Source of the DNA: Planctomycetota bacterium
GTDB lineage: Bacteria; Planctomycetota; UBA8742; UBA2392
Reading direction: 5' to 3'
Assembly: GCA_019636195.1 (NCBI GenBank)
Contig: JAHBYA010000006.1
Location: 1-61,016, forward strand
DNA length: 61,016 bases
A program made the position numbers and the translations under genes. Position 1 is the stretch's first letter. The number at the start of each line of letters is the position of its first letter. Below the pieces are notes generated by a model. The model searched no databases, was not told where the DNA came from, and saw only the letters and a program-made list of their open reading frames with translations. Positions 8,521 through 17,068 of this stretch are shown in pieces.

Positions 8521-9375
8521 CTACTCAATGTCGATGTGCGTCGAGCAATGCGCCACGTCCGGCTGGTCTTCGATTTTCTGACGCACGGCTTCGCCTATGT
8601 CGTGGGCCTGTTTCAGTGACAGGTTGGGATCCACCACAATATGCACATGCACATGCAACTGCGTGCCCAGAAAGTGCGCCCGCAGGTCGTGTGCCGCCAC
8701 CACTCCCGGCACCTGCCGCGCGAGCTCTTCAAGCTGGGACTGGCGCTCGTCATCCGGCGCTTCGCCCATCAACAGCCGGATGTTGTCACGCGCAAGCTCA
8801 ACACCGGACCAACCGATCCACAACGCAATCGGCAACGCCAGCCACGCGTCAAGCATCTCAAAGCCCAGCGTCGCGCCAAAGAAACCGGTGACAGCCAGCA
8901 AGCCCACCAGCACGTCGTTGCGCGCATCCACCGCCAGCGCGCGCAGCGCCGGCCGGGATTTGCCGTAGTTGCGCGACAGCACGAACACCGTGCCCTTGAA
9001 CAACACCTTGCCCCCGAACGCCGCCAGCATGATGTAGTCCAGCCGCGGGTGTGCGCCCTCAATCAGCGCAAATAGCGCGCTGCGGCCAACCTCAACGGCA
9101 ATCACACCCGCGATTACGGCGGTCACCAGCGCGCCAATCGGCTGTGCACGGGTGTGTCCGAAGGGGTGCTCTTTGTCCTGGGGTTGGCGGCTGATGTGGA
9201 CGGTCCACATAAGGACTGAAGCGGTAAAGACATCCATGAAGCTGTCAGCGGCCTGCGCCAGCGCGAGCTGACTTTGAAAAAACCAGTAGCACCCGGCGAG
9301 TGCGCTTACAAAGAGCAGGCTTCCGGCCAAAGTGGCCCGGGGAAGCAGAATTTCGGCATTTTGCGGATTGGCCAT
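8521..9375 (-). CDS. Cation diffusion facilitator (CDF) metal/proton antiporter
   Basis: Exports divalent metals such as Zn, Co, Fe or Mn across the inner membrane. About six hydrophobic segments; the family motifs AQAADSFMDVF, HPFGHTRAQPIG and DARNDVLVG carry the transmembrane Asp/His metal sites. The C-terminal cytoplasmic domain ends with LHVHVHIVVD and STHIDIE. 284 aa is usual. In the second site the more common His is Asp (DARND), which may shift metal preference. Confidence 0.9.
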   Translation of the reverse strand: MANPQNAEILLPRATLAGSLLFVSALAGCYWFFQSQLALAQAADSFMDVFTASVLMWTVHISRQPQDKEHPFGHTRAQPIGALVTAVIAGVIAVEVGRSALFALIEGAHPRLDYIMLAAFGGKVLFKGTVFVLSRNYGKSRPALRALAVDARNDVLVGLLAVTGFFGATLGFEMLDAWLALPIALWIGWSGVELARDNIRLLMGEAPDDERQSQLEELARQVPGVVAAHDLRAHFLGTQLHVHVHIVVDPNLSLKQAHDIGEAVRQKIEDQPDVAHCSTHIDIE

Positions 9376-9486
9376 GACGGGTGCAAAAGGATTGGCACTT
9401 ACGTTGTGCCAAAGCGTATTCCATACTATGTAAAGGGCACACCCTTACGAAGGCCACCGTCACCCCCCGACGGACGAGGAGAAGAC

Positions 9487-11139
9487 ATGCGACTCAAGTC
9501 AATTGCCATGGTCGGCGCCGCCTCTGTGGCACTGATATTGGCGTTTACGACCACGGGCGACGCCCAGAAGGCTGACCTTACCGAATTCCGCAAAGTCTGG
9601 AACAACAAGAAGTCCAGTAACCGCGAGAAGATGGAAGCCATCCAGAACATGCCGCGCAACGGCGCCGGCTTGTCGGACGAATACCGCATGATCCTCGAGA
9701 CCGACGTCTGGCAGTGGCGCGGCGAAGTGCTGCAACGCACGATCGCCGAAGCCGACACAGCCATGATTGACGCGCACATCGAGTGGCTTACCGGCAAAAA
9801 CGCCGACAAAAACGTGACCAAGCAGCCCGCCGCGGCTGAGCACCTGCTGCTGGGGCTGATGAACAACCAGCGCACCTCCACCAACGAAAACTTCACCAAG
9901 TTCGCCGAGCTCGTCCTGATGAAGGGCGTGCCTGACAAGGTGCGCTACCGCGTGCTCGCCGAGTTCGGGCGCTTTCGCAGCCAGCCGCTGGGCAAGCACA
10001 CTGTGGGCCTGCTGGTCAATATACTGGGCAAGCACGTCCTTGAGCGCAAAGGCGACCCGGTGCTGCGCTTCCTGATTGTGGACGGGCTGGAAAGCCTGAC
10101 CAGCGAAGAGTTCGGGGAAAGCCACGACAAGTGGAAGTTCTGGTATGACCAGCTTGGCGACAAAGAGCTCAAGCCGCGCAAAGCCGAGAAGTTCAAGGAC
10201 CAGTACGGTGACATCGAGATTGAGGGCCACAGCTTCGTGCGCGCAAAGAAGCGCCCCGTTGAAAGCGTCGATGTGCTGATCCTGCCCGAGTTCGGGTACA
10301 GCGAAAAGTACTGGTACCCCTACATCTTTGAACTCAACAAGATCTTCAACTGCGTGTTCGTTGACCTGCCCGACGCCAGCCGCGTGCAGGGCCTCAAGCG
10401 CCCCACCGACCGCGCCGGCAACGCCGACCCCAACGCCTACTACTACCCGCTGGCCCAGCTGGTGGAGGCGTTTGAAAAGCGCCGCGAAGCCAGCGGCCAG
10501 AAGAAGATCGGCATCATTGCCCACGGCGTATCCGGCTGGATCGCCATGGAGTATGTGCGTCTGAAGCCTGAAAGCGTGCTGTTTGCGGTGATCATGAACA
10601 CGTGGTCGGGCAACAACAGCTACGGCAAGGCGCGCAACCAGTGCGAAGGCAGCAAGGACGACGACTTCAAGTACTACGGCGCCGGGCTGCTGTACGATCC
10701 GACCGGGCGCGTCGGCTACAACTCGCTGACCGACGACCAGAAGTTCCATTACCAGACCGGCAGCGGCAAGCGCATGCACGCCGACCGCAAGGCCATTGAG
10801 CCGATCTTCTACAGCGCTGACCAGAGCTATTCCAAGCGCGTCGGCGGCGGCCAGGCGTTGACGCCCGACTACGAGTTTGAACGCGAAGCCGGCCGCACCA
10901 AGAACACCGTGCCCACGTTGTTCATCTGGGGCCAGCACGACCCGATGTTCGTCAAGGACGACCCCAAGCTGTTCCAGCGCGTGTTCACCAAGGGCGTCGT
11001 CGAGATCTTCCCCAACTCGGCGCGCGTGCCCTGGGCCGAAGAGCCGCTGCTGTTCGTCAGCAAAGTCAAAGACCTGCTGCAGAGCAACGGCATCAAGACA
11101 GAGATCGAAGAAGAGTCCGACGGCAAGGACAAGAAGTAA
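9487..11139 (+). CDS. Secreted alpha/beta-hydrolase-like protein lacking the catalytic His
   Basis: The ATG at 9487 follows GAGGAG and gives a signal peptide (cleavage about after residue 25, GDA-QK). Residues about 30-210 are helical, with HEAT-like character; from about 240 an alpha/beta-hydrolase fold follows. The nucleophile elbow is HGVSGW and the acid residue sits in WGQHDPM. Where hydrolases normally have GHxxxxExP, this protein has SARVPWAEEP, so the catalytic His position is Arg. It may be a binding protein rather than an enzyme. Single gene followed by a strong terminator. 550 aa. Confidence 0.75.
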   Translation: MRLKSIAMVGAASVALILAFTTTGDAQKADLTEFRKVWNNKKSSNREKMEAIQNMPRNGAGLSDEYRMILETDVWQWRGEVLQRTIAEADTAMIDAHIEWLTGKNADKNVTKQPAAAEHLLLGLMNNQRTSTNENFTKFAELVLMKGVPDKVRYRVLAEFGRFRSQPLGKHTVGLLVNILGKHVLERKGDPVLRFLIVDGLESLTSEEFGESHDKWKFWYDQLGDKELKPRKAEKFKDQYGDIEIEGHSFVRAKKRPVESVDVLILPEFGYSEKYWYPYIFELNKIFNCVFVDLPDASRVQGLKRPTDRAGNADPNAYYYPLAQLVEAFEKRREASGQKKIGIIAHGVSGWIAMEYVRLKPESVLFAVIMNTWSGNNSYGKARNQCEGSKDDDFKYYGAGLLYDPTGRVGYNSLTDDQKFHYQTGSGKRMHADRKAIEPIFYSADQSYSKRVGGGQALTPDYEFEREAGRTKNTVPTLFIWGQHDPMFVKDDPKLFQRVFTKGVVEIFPNSARVPWAEEPLLFVSKVKDLLQSNGIKTEIEEESDGKDKK

Positions 11140-11153
11140 CGCACCAGACAACA

Positions 11154-11180
11154 AACAGCCCCGGCCATGCCGGGGCTGTT
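11154..11180 (+). terminator. Rho-independent-like terminator, convergent gap
   Basis: A perfect 12-bp stem, AACAGCCCCGGC, with loop CAT, then TTGCTTTG. It lies 14 nt after the stop at 11139 and can also serve the leftward adaptor gene ending at 11216. Confidence 0.8.
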
Positions 11181-11215
11181 TGCTTTGCGCTGTGTTTGAC
11201 TTGCGCTGAAGATCC

Positions 11216-12706
11216 CTACTTCGTCAGGTTGCGGATCCTGACCCTTTGCCCGTCGCGCAGCAGGGTCTGACCCCGGACAACCACAAGGCTGCCCTCTGCC
11301 AGTTCACCACCGCCGCGGGGGCCGGGTTGCGGCGTGCCCTCCGCCGGCGCGTTGCCCGCCGGCGCGTTGCCCGCCGGCGCGTTGCCCTTGGGGCGGTTGC
11401 CGCGGGGCGTGTTGCCGCCGCGCTCACGAGGCGGAGCCTGGCGGGCCGGCGCCGCGCCCTTGATCTCGATTGCGCCTTCATTGGACACGCCGCGGCGGCC
11501 GCTGATGTCGATCGACCGTGCGGTGCCCACTTCAGGGTTATCGGCGTCGGGCGTAATCACCCAGATCATCTCGCTGTCGCCTACCATCGACGCGCCGGGG
11601 ATCAAAAGCACGTTTTCAAGATACTCGGTCGCGATGCTGGCGTTGACCCACATGCCGGGCCTGATTGCCACGCGCGCCGCATTGGCAGCCGTGCGTTCAA
11701 TGGCGCGGCGGCTGTCACGGTCAAGCTGGTTCAGCAGCGGCGCGTGCTGCTCAAGGTCAAGCTCGGCGGGCGGGATTACCCGTACCGTGACGACGACCAT
11801 GCCGCGGCCAGTATCGACCGTCGGCGAGATCCGGTCCACATAGCCCAGAAAGCGGTCGCCCGGGTATGCCGTGAACGCCAGCAGCGCCGCCTGTGCGCTT
11901 TCCACGCGCACCTTGTCGCTCAGCGCCAGCACGCTGACGCCGGGGGTGCGCACCGGCTCGCGCAATGCCGAAAGGCGCGCCTCCGCGACGTCAAGCCGCA
12001 CCTCAAGCACCGAGAAGTCGGCCATGCGAAACACCAGCGCGTTGTTGCCCACCAACTCGTTGGCGCGGACGTTGCGTTCGGTAATCACTCCGCGGATCGG
12101 CGCGAGGATGTTGGTGTGGCTGAGCTGCATGGCAACCGCCGCGACTTCGCCCTGGGACTTGGTCAGTGCCAGGTCGCTGGACGCCACGGCGTTGCGCGCC
12201 TTGTCGTACTCAAGCTTGGCGTTTTCGTAGGCCTCTTTGCTGAACAGTGTGCTGGCCTCGGGCTTTTGCGGGTCGAAGTACTTCTCGATGCGCTCAAGCT
12301 CGGATTTGCGCTTGGCGAGGTCCAGCTGGTTCTTGCCGTGCGCAAGCTCTGACTCCTGCAGCGCGATTTCACTGGCGCGCAGGCGCAACAGCAACTCGTC
12401 CGATTTCAGGCGCGCCAGCACGGCGCCCTGTTCCACGAAGTCGCCGACATCGTGGTTGACCTCAAGCGCGACTTCGCTGACTTGCGCGTACACGTCGGCC
12501 AGGTTGCGCGCCTCGGCGCGGCCGGTACTGCGCTCAAGCTGCGGGATGCTGCCGCGCCACGCCGGCACAACTTCGACCAGCGGGTCGCGCTTTTCTTCGT
12601 CGCCGCCCTTGCCCCACCCGCCCTTGCTCTTGCCGCCAATGCCGGCATCGCCGCACGCGGCCAGCAACAGGCACAACAGGATGCACACACCGAATGCGAT
12701 TCTCAC
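11216..12706 (-). CDS. RND-type periplasmic adaptor (membrane fusion) lipoprotein
   Basis: HlyD/AcrA-type adaptor linking an inner-membrane pump to an outer-membrane channel. The signal peptide ends in LLAAC (lipobox). The order is a lipoyl half (VYAQVSEVALEVNHDVGDFV), a long helical hairpin (about residues 105-190), the second lipoyl half (APIRGVITERNV), then beta-barrel domains. The C-terminus carries an unusual Gly/Asn/Pro-rich insert with GNAPA repeats. GTG start at 12706 overlapping the pcp stop (GTGA). No RND pump gene is adjacent, so its partner must lie elsewhere. 496 aa. Confidence 0.85.
   Translation of the reverse strand: MRIAFGVCILLCLLLAACGDAGIGGKSKGGWGKGGDEEKRDPLVEVVPAWRGSIPQLERSTGRAEARNLADVYAQVSEVALEVNHDVGDFVEQGAVLARLKSDELLLRLRASEIALQESELAHGKNQLDLAKRKSELERIEKYFDPQKPEASTLFSKEAYENAKLEYDKARNAVASSDLALTKSQGEVAAVAMQLSHTNILAPIRGVITERNVRANELVGNNALVFRMADFSVLEVRLDVAEARLSALREPVRTPGVSVLALSDKVRVESAQAALLAFTAYPGDRFLGYVDRISPTVDTGRGMVVVTVRVIPPAELDLEQHAPLLNQLDRDSRRAIERTAANAARVAIRPGMWVNASIATEYLENVLLIPGASMVGDSEMIWVITPDADNPEVGTARSIDISGRRGVSNEGAIEIKGAAPARQAPPRERGGNTPRGNRPKGNAPAGNAPAGNAPAEGTPQPGPRGGGELAEGSLVVVRGQTLLRDGQRVRIRNLTK
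11341..11385. repeat. 15-bp tandem repeat, three copies, inside the adaptor gene
   Basis: Three perfect copies of CCGCCGGCGCGTTGC. They encode the GNAPA repeats in the low-complexity C-terminal part of the adaptor. In-frame unit length means copy number can change without a frameshift. Confidence 0.85.
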
Positions 12707-13326
12707 TTCGCGGGCTCCTCAATGACTGCAGCCGCCACGGTGCCGGCCACTGCGGCCGCGACCCTGGCAAGCTGTTCAAGGGTAAGCACTCCCCCCTGGG
12801 ATTCTACGGGCGGCACATGGATAAACCCGTAAGGAAAGCGCCCACCGCAAAGCAGCGCGCCGCGATAGAAAAGGTGGTTGCACAGGTACGCGCCCGCGTC
12901 GTCGGATGACTGGGCATTGAAGCCCGCGCGCTTGAGCGCGCCGATCATCGCAGACATCGGCAGCGTGCTTTGCAGTTGCGGCGGCGACCCGGGCTCGATT
13001 TCAATGGCCGCGCGCATTACGCCGGCGTTGTCGGCCTTGCCCGCGCCGTCGCGGTTACGGGCCGTTGTCTCGATGTATATGGCGTCGGCGTCGCGGCCGC
13101 GCATGCCGCCGTGCAGCCCGAAACTTACGGCAGCAACCGGCTGGTGCTCGCGAACAGCGCGCTCAAAGGCGGCAAAGGCGCCGCCGTAGGTGACGGGGAT
13201 GCGCGCCAGGCTAACTTCAAGGCGATCGAAAAGGCCGCGGTTTTCGGCAAGTTCAAGCGCGTCCCAGGAAGGGTTTATCTTCCAGTCCCCGAAGGGTTCA
13301 AACCCGGTCATGAGGATACGCTTCAT
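12703..13326 (-). CDS. pcp: Pyrrolidone-carboxylate peptidase (peptidase family C15)
   Basis: Removes N-terminal pyroglutamate from peptides. The catalytic triad is visible: Glu86 in AIYIETTARN, Cys149 in SDDAGAYLCNH, and His170 in GFIHVPP. The N-terminus MKRILMTGFEPFG is the family hallmark, which fixes the start at 13326. 207 aa is normal. Middle gene of a three-gene leftward operon: it overlaps the lipoprotein gene upstream and the adaptor gene downstream by 4 nt each. Confidence 0.92.
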   Translation of the reverse strand: MKRILMTGFEPFGDWKINPSWDALELAENRGLFDRLEVSLARIPVTYGGAFAAFERAVREHQPVAAVSFGLHGGMRGRDADAIYIETTARNRDGAGKADNAGVMRAAIEIEPGSPPQLQSTLPMSAMIGALKRAGFNAQSSDDAGAYLCNHLFYRGALLCGGRFPYGFIHVPPVESQGGVLTLEQLARVAAAVAGTVAAAVIEEPAK

Positions 13327-13718
13327 TCGGGCGTGACTCTCTCGATCTGGAACGCCATTACCTTGTAGCCGTCGGGGTACTTGCGCAGGCCGAATCGCAC
13401 CTGCCATTCCGGCTGGCCCTTGAGCTTTGCGGGCGAAAGCAGCACTTCGTCAAAGCCGTCATGGCTTGAGAAGTTGCCGCCCTGCCCATGTTCCAGACCC
13501 TTGTAGCCCCGGAAAAGTTCCGTGAACTCGGGGTTGTTGGCGATGCGGTCAAGGGTGTCACGGCTGAGCTGGTTATGGTCGCACATCTCCCACGCGCCGT
13601 TGATGTCACCCTTGGCCAGCTTTTCCATGAACTGGTCGGCGAAACCACGACTGCCCGGCAGGTTCATGCCCGCGGAACACCCAGCCAGCAGCACGGAAAT
13701 TAGCAGCAGCGCGCGCAT
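13323..13718 (-). CDS. Small lipoprotein, unknown
   Basis: Signal peptide with lipobox LLAGC (residues about 11-15), mature chain about 115 residues. The early part (GFADQFMEKLAKGDINGAWEMC) resembles DUF3887/DUF4878-type lumazine-like folds that begin with a helix and an alpha+beta core, but the match is weak. First gene of the operon with pcp and the adaptor, with 4-nt overlaps between all three. 131 aa. Confidence 0.75.
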   Translation of the reverse strand: MRALLLISVLLAGCSAGMNLPGSRGFADQFMEKLAKGDINGAWEMCDHNQLSRDTLDRIANNPEFTELFRGYKGLEHGQGGNFSSHDGFDEVLLSPAKLKGQPEWQVRFGLRKYPDGYKVMAFQIERVTPE

Positions 13719-13759
13719 CGTTCTTCCTCGTTGCACCCGCCTGAGTTATAGCGGCTGCC

Positions 13760-14497
13760 ATGGCGCAGAAAACCCTCAGCGGCGTAAGCATAGCGTTGAC
13801 CCGCGAACGGGAAGCCAACGCCGAGCTTGCCGCGCTGCTGGCCGAAGCCGGCGCGACCGTGCACATCTGCCCGCTGATCCGCATTACGCCGCCCGCTGAC
13901 ACCGCGCCGCTGTTGGCTGCGCTGGCGCGCATTGACGACTACGACTGGCTGGTGCTGACCAGCGCCAACGCCGCGCGCGCCGTGTTTGCGCACGCAAAGC
14001 CGCGCACGGCCCGCGTCGCATGCATCGGCGAATCGACGGCGGCCATTGCGCGTGAAGCGGGCGTTGCGATCGCGCTGCAACCCGACAGGGCGCACAGCAA
14101 GGGCACACTGGAGGCTCTCGCCAGGCTCGGCGTGCAGGGCGCGACGATTCTGTGGCCGCGCAGCGAGCTTGCGCCGGATACTCTGAAACAGGGCCTGCTT
14201 GCGCTTGGGGCCGCCGTCGATGATCCTGCTGCATACGGCAACGAGCCCGATGCGACCGGCCTTGCCGAACTGGCCCGCCTTCTGCGCGGCAGCAATCTGC
14301 ACGCGGTTGCGTTCGCAAGCCCCAGCGCGGTCGCGACGGCGGCGGGCGTACTCATTGGCGGCCGCGTGCGTTGCTACAGCATTGGCCCAAGCACGACGCG
14401 CGCACTTGCCGATTACGGTATCGCCGCAACCGAAGCCGCCGAGCACAGCACAGCCGGCCTGTTTGCGGCAATCGTTTCCGGTGAAGCCCATGAATGA
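13760..14497 (+). CDS. hemD: Uroporphyrinogen-III synthase
   Basis: Cyclises hydroxymethylbilane to uroporphyrinogen III, the branch point to heme, siroheme and B12. The bilobed family pattern is present: GVSIALTREREANAEL at the start, WLVLTSANAARAVF in lobe one, and AVAFASPSAVATAAGV with CYSIGPSTTRALADYG near the end. The sequence is diverse in this family, so assignment rests on these conserved blocks. 245 aa. Its last 8 nt overlap the start of the membrane protein at 14490. Confidence 0.85.
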   Translation: MAQKTLSGVSIALTREREANAELAALLAEAGATVHICPLIRITPPADTAPLLAALARIDDYDWLVLTSANAARAVFAHAKPRTARVACIGESTAAIAREAGVAIALQPDRAHSKGTLEALARLGVQGATILWPRSELAPDTLKQGLLALGAAVDDPAAYGNEPDATGLAELARLLRGSNLHAVAFASPSAVATAAGVLIGGRVRCYSIGPSTTRALADYGIAATEAAEHSTAGLFAAIVSGEAHE

Positions 14498-15245
14498 AGG
14501 CGCCAAACTCACGCAGCCCAGCAAGGCGCCCACGGGCGGCTTGATCGGCGCGGTGTTGTGGCCGCTGCGCGTGCTCAAGCGCATCTACGCCTGGATGGTG
14601 GGCTGGGCCGACACAAAATGGGGCCTGCCGGTGATGTTGTTTGTCTCGTTCGCGGACAGCAGCTTCTTTCCGGTGCCGCCGGACCCGCTGTTGATCGCGA
14701 TGTGTCTGGGCAAGCGCAAACGCGCGCTGCTGTATGGCGCGCTGTGCACGCTGGCCAGCGTGGTGGGCGGCATCGCCGGCTGGTACATCGGGCAGGCGCT
14801 GTTTCATGTGGTGGCCGACGTGGTGGGCGCGCTGGGGGCGGACGCCAAGTGGTTCGGCACGCCTGAATCGGCGGCGGCGCTGACGCAAGCCGAAGTCGCC
14901 GCGCTGCCCCGCGAGGGCGATATCGTGTTTTACCCGGACGGGTACTTTTATCTTGTGCAGCAGAAGTTTGCCGAAAACGCCTTTCTGGCATACTTCAGCG
15001 CGGCCTTAAGCCCGATCCCGTACAAGGTGTTCACCATTGCGGGCGGGGTGTTCAATGTAAGCCTGGCGGCGTTGATCATCGCCAGCGTCGCGGGCCGCGG
15101 CCTGCGCTTTTTCGGTATGAGCGTGCTGATTTTCGCCTTCGGCAACAAAGTCAAGCCGCTGATCGAAAAGTACTTCGAGTGGATCACAATCGCCGTGGTC
15201 GTGCTGCTGGCCCTGTTCTTCCTAGTCCTGCGCTACGTGATGTAG
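14490..15245 (+). CDS. DedA/VTT-family (YqaA-like) membrane protein
   Basis: Member of the SNARE-associated/VTT superfamily, thought to move lipids or affect envelope homeostasis. Family features: FVSFADSSFFPVPPDPLLIAM with the conserved prolines near residue 58, a re-entrant Gly-rich segment (GGIAGWYIGQALF), and the C-terminal SPIPYKVFTIAGGVF block. A hydrophilic insertion of about 50 residues sits between the halves. The ATG at 14490 overlaps hemD by 8 nt, suggesting coupled translation. 251 aa. Confidence 0.82.
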   Translation: MNEGAKLTQPSKAPTGGLIGAVLWPLRVLKRIYAWMVGWADTKWGLPVMLFVSFADSSFFPVPPDPLLIAMCLGKRKRALLYGALCTLASVVGGIAGWYIGQALFHVVADVVGALGADAKWFGTPESAAALTQAEVAALPREGDIVFYPDGYFYLVQQKFAENAFLAYFSAALSPIPYKVFTIAGGVFNVSLAALIIASVAGRGLRFFGMSVLIFAFGNKVKPLIEKYFEWITIAVVVLLALFFLVLRYVM

Positions 15246-15247
15246 CA

Positions 15248-15279
15248 CCCGGATGCAGCGCGATTGCGCTGCATCCGGG
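15248..15279 (+). terminator. Strong 14-bp hairpin after the DedA-like gene
   Basis: A perfect 14-bp stem, CCCGGATGCAGCGC, with loop GATT, starting 2 nt after the stop codon. No U-tract follows, so it may act as an RNA 3'-end stabiliser as well as a terminator. Confidence 0.55.
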
Positions 15280-15300
15280 CCGGCAGGGGAGCAGTACAAG

Positions 15301-15327
15301 ACAGCCCGGCATTGGGTGCCGGGCTGT
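15301..15327. terminator. Hairpin between convergent DedA-like and sppA genes
   Basis: A perfect 11-bp stem, ACAGCCCGGCA, with loop TTGGG, lying 36 nt beyond the sppA stop on the minus strand. Rightward it is followed by GCGCGGGTTTTG. It probably terminates transcription from both sides. Confidence 0.6.
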
Positions 15328-15363
15328 GCGCGGGTTTTGCTTGATTGGCTGCACTGCCCTCGC

Positions 15364-16503
15364 TTATGGCACCCAGATCGCCATGGGGCGGCCGGGGTAC
15401 AGCCTCAGTTCAGCTTGCAGGCGCTGGCTCAGGCGTTCTTCAATCGCGGTCTGGCCAGCCTTCTGCATGCGCTCCGTCTCTTCGGCGTTGAGCCCGAACA
15501 GCGCGCCCAAGCCCATCTCACGGCCGTACTCGACGACGCTGGCGTCACTGACGCCGGCCAGGCGCTCGGCCTCGGCTTTTGCGTCTTCGAAGTAGCCGAT
15601 CTTGTCAATGAAGCCGACTTCTTTGGCTGTGCTGGCGCTGAACACGCGGCCGTCGCAGTAGCTTTCCCAGTCGGGCTTGAGCTTGTCGCCGCGGCCTTCC
15701 TTGACCACGCCCTTGAACGTGCCGTGCATTTCGTCGGCAAGCTGCTGTAACAGCGCGCGGCCCTGGTGGTACTCATCACTTTGGGGGTCGGCAAACATGC
15801 TGCCCATGGCCTTGTTGCCGCCGGCCTTGATGGTCGCGTCCTGGCCCTTGATGATTTCGGTCAGTGTGCCGTGAAAGTTGAAGCCCTGGATAATCACGCC
15901 GATGCTGCCCGTCAGTGTCGTGCGCTGGGCGACAATGCTGTCAGCCGGCGCCGAGATGTAGTAGCCGCCGCTGGCCGCCAGGTCTTTCATGTACACCACT
16001 ACCGGCTTGTTGGACCTTTCCTTGAAGCGCAGGATTGCCTGGTGAATGGTGTCGCTGGCGGTGACGCCGCCGCCGGGGCTGTTGACTTCAAGGATCACAG
16101 CGGCGACATCCTTGTCGCGCTCGGCGGCGCGCAGGCCGTCTTCGACCAGCTTGACGGGGTCGGTCCCGCCCCCGAACAAGCCGCCGCCGCCGCCTTCCAT
16201 GATCACGCCTTCAACGGGGATCACTGCAATCTTGCCGCCGCTGCCGCCGGCGCGCGGGTACTCTTTGACACCGCGCGGGTCGTAGCTGCCGCCCATGCCC
16301 GCGCCCGCGAACATCGCCATGAAGATCAGCAGGTTGAAGCCGATCACGCCGATGAACAGCACAAGCCCCAGCGTGCGCCACGCGCCCGTGCGCGGCCGCT
16401 GCATGCGCTGCAACGGCATCGGCTGCATGCCCGGCTGTCCGGGCGGCGGCGGCGGGGGCATGCCCGGCGGCGGTGGCGGCGGGTAGCTGTGGTTTCCGGT
16501 CAT
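15364..16503 (-). CDS. sppA: Signal peptide peptidase SppA (S49), Pro-rich N-terminus
   Basis: Membrane serine protease that degrades cleaved signal peptides. A Pro-rich cytoplasmic start (about residues 7-30, with runs of Pro) precedes one membrane segment (about 45-67). The nucleophile is Ser178 in DLAASGGYYIS and the general base is Lys227 in ATIKAGG, a Ser-Lys dyad about 49 apart as in single-domain SppA. 379 aa. Begins 2 nt after the stop of the B12-binding gene, so the two are co-transcribed. Confidence 0.9.
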   Translation of the reverse strand: MTGNHSYPPPPPPGMPPPPPPGQPGMQPMPLQRMQRPRTGAWRTLGLVLFIGVIGFNLLIFMAMFAGAGMGGSYDPRGVKEYPRAGGSGGKIAVIPVEGVIMEGGGGGLFGGGTDPVKLVEDGLRAAERDKDVAAVILEVNSPGGGVTASDTIHQAILRFKERSNKPVVVYMKDLAASGGYYISAPADSIVAQRTTLTGSIGVIIQGFNFHGTLTEIIKGQDATIKAGGNKAMGSMFADPQSDEYHQGRALLQQLADEMHGTFKGVVKEGRGDKLKPDWESYCDGRVFSASTAKEVGFIDKIGYFEDAKAEAERLAGVSDASVVEYGREMGLGALFGLNAEETERMQKAGQTAIEERLSQRLQAELRLYPGRPMAIWVP

Positions 16504-16504
16504 G

Positions 16505-16936
16505 TCAGGCCTCCTGTCTGGTGCGGCGCTTTGGAATTTCCTGGTCAAGGTACTTGAGAATGTCGCGCGTGTCGGTGCCCGGGCCGAAGATGCGGCCCAC
16601 GCCCTGCGCGTACAGCCGGTCAATGTCCGCCTGCGGCATGACGCCGCCGCCGAACAGCAGAATGTTCTCCGCCTTGTGCTGCTTCAGCAGCTCAAGCACG
16701 CGCGCGAACAGCGTCATGTGCGCGCCGGACAATGAACTGAGCCCGATCGCGTCCACGTCCTCCTGCATGGCCGCGGCCACGATCATTTCCGGTGTGTTGC
16801 GCAGGCCGGTGTAAATCACCTCAACGCCGGCGTCGCGCAGGCTGGCCGCGACGACCTTGGCGCCGCGGTCATGGCCGTCCAGCCCGGCCTTGGCGACCAG
16901 CACGCGGTAAGGCCTTGCGGATGAAGGTTCAGCCAT
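16505..16936 (-). CDS. Stand-alone cobalamin-binding subunit of methylmalonyl-CoA-mutase type
   Basis: Flavodoxin-like B12-binding domain with the base-off ligand motif D-x-H-x-x-G in [11 protein letters not shown] (Asp20, His22, Gly25) and the later conserved SSLSGAHM and FGGGVMP blocks. It equals the C-terminal part of methylmalonyl- or isobutyryl-CoA mutase, so it should work with a separate large subunit, not in this window. 143 aa. ATG at 16936 preferred ([13 protein letters not shown]). Directly upstream of sppA. Confidence 0.87.
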   Translation of the reverse strand: MAEPSSARPYRVLVAKAGLDGHDRGAKVVAASLRDAGVEVIYTGLRNTPEMIVAAAMQEDVDAIGLSSLSGAHMTLFARVLELLKQHKAENILLFGGGVMPQADIDRLYAQGVGRIFGPGTDTRDILKYLDQEIPKRRTRQEA

Positions 16937-16994
16937 CGCCGCGCTCCTGAATGGCGCAATAACCGGTACCAAAGCCGCATGCGCGGGTCGGACG

Positions 16995-17029
16995 ATTGGT
17001 AATTGGGAATTGGTTATTGGTCATTGCGG
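16995..17029. repeat. Five perfectly phased heptads, ATTGGNN type
   Basis: ATTGGTA, ATTGGGA, ATTGGTT, ATTGGTC, ATTGCGG follow one another without gaps. Located between lipA and the B12-binding gene, in the otherwise plain 132-nt gap 16937-17068. AT-rich compared with the flanks. Confidence 0.75.
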
Positions 17030-17068
17030 TTTCGCTCGATCCGTGACGTAAAACTCGGAAGCCCAGGA

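Noticed and set aside
9499..11154. 551-aa minus-strand frame
   Set aside because: Shadow of the hydrolase-like gene, which has a signal peptide and ribosome site.
11341..11385. Possible CRISPR-like array
   Set aside because: The 15-bp units are contiguous, in frame and without spacers; they encode a protein repeat.
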